From positions 3,464,023 to 3,528,022 of the forward strand of contig NC_088302.1 in the NCBI RefSeq assembly GCF_032854445.1: a stretch of DNA of 64,000 bases, written 5' to 3'. Position 1 is the stretch's first letter. Every line of letters starts with the position of its first letter. Position numbers and translations under genes: made by a program. Below the pieces are notes generated by a model. The model worked only from the letters and a program-made list of their open reading frames with translations, was not told the origin of the DNA and searched no databases. This document shows, in pieces, positions 63,457 to 64,000 of this stretch. Source of the stretch: Liolophura sinensis. Lineage: Eukaryota > Mollusca > Polyplacophora > Chitonida > Chitonidae.

Positions 63457-63535
63457 ATGCTTCGTGCAGCAATTCAGCGGGCAAGTTTGGCTGTGCAGAC
63501 AACCGTGAGACAGTCATGCCGACGGCAAGTGGCGG
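63457..63535 (+). CDS. First exon of a probable mitochondrial protein (partial)
   Basis: ATG in CAAAATGC context, 26 codons plus one base to donor GGCGG|GTAAGC: MLRAAIQRASLAVQTTVRQS then CRRQVA. Many Arg, Ala, Ser and Thr residues, no acidic residue and an amphipathic pattern fit a mitochondrial targeting presequence. The rest lies beyond the right edge, so the protein is not identified. The open frame past the donor is intron read-through. Confidence 0.65.
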
Positions 63536-64000
63536 GTAAGCAAAATCACAATAGATTTGTGTACCAGGAGTTTGGAGCACGCCACTCATTTTTACCAAGT
63601 TGTTTCTGTATTTTTCTCGATTTCAACAACAACGCCTTTAGCTGAGAAATCATTGCCGTGACGACTTTATTATTCGGGGAGTTGCGAAGCTGAACATTGT
63701 AAACTTTGTCATTGATGACTTTATCATGTGCTCAGAAAGCAGATTCGTTTATGAGCTGACATTATCATGGTCATGCGAATTCTGCCAGCAAAGAATTATT
63801 TATTTTGTCTCTGTGGACTGTCTTGCAAAGATGCTGTTGCCATTCCCGGACATGTAGCCACAAATTAGCCTTACGTGAAAACAGCTCTTGATGTCATTCC
63901 CTTATTTGATCTCATATCTGCAAGGTTGCCCTTTAGTTCCAAAAGTCCATTGTGGATGCGATCAAATTTACATGCAAATTTTTAAAATTCCTCACAATCT
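63536..64000 (+). other. First intron of the mitochondrial-protein gene, to window end
   Basis: Follows the donor GTAAGC. AT-rich; no repeat or exon recognised. Confidence 0.5.

Overview
The window is animal nuclear DNA. It has intron-split genes with GT-AG junctions, many tRNA-derived SINEs, MITE-like elements and many minisatellites. The dominant SINE (tRNA head with a perfect A box, conserved CCACCATAATGCTGGCCGCC core, AAATAAAT or poly-A tail) is of a type I associate with lophotrochozoans, most likely a mollusc. That placement rests on recognition, not on a search. Overall AT content is about 60 percent. || Layout. (1) Positions 1-1802: a 37-bp minisatellite, then the first coding exon (minus strand) of an unidentified secreted coiled-coil protein that runs off the left edge. 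(2) Positions 2492-22496, plus strand: the C-terminal 896 codons of a focadhesin (FOCAD) homologue. I joined 19 exons by hand. All junctions are GT-AG, phases agree throughout, and the terminal exon ends in TAA. Its introns hold SINEs, two TTAA-flanked MITE-like elements and several minisatellites. (3) Positions 22497-36786: no confident gene; SINEs, a perfect 196-bp tandem duplication and two arrays at 32.8-34.8 kb. (4) Positions 36787-38880: one coiled-coil exon on the minus strand, followed on its upstream side by about 1.9 kb of 47/48-bp repeats that copy that exon's own 3' splice site. (5) Positions 45172-46990, plus strand: a two-exon protein kinase gene (444 aa) with five TGACGT (CRE-type) motifs in the 195 bp before its start codon. 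(6) Positions 50925-53240: a 20-bp minisatellite of about 2.3 kb with higher-order structure. (7) Positions 59910-63172, minus strand: a complete five-exon JTB homologue (148 aa), whose stop codon lies in the first unit of a 57-bp repeat array. (8) Positions 63457-63535, plus strand: the first exon of a probably mitochondrial protein, head to head with JTB and sharing a 284-bp intergenic promoter. || Main observation. Many of the tandem arrays are not anonymous. Several are copies of the edge of the adjacent exon: the donor of FOCAD exon 5, the donor of exon 9, part of exon 11, the acceptor of exon 13, the acceptor of the 36.95-kb exon, and the stop-codon segment of JTB. The introns are therefore loaded with decoy splice sites next to the true ones. 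No joint function links the FOCAD, kinase and JTB genes; they look like ordinary neighbours.
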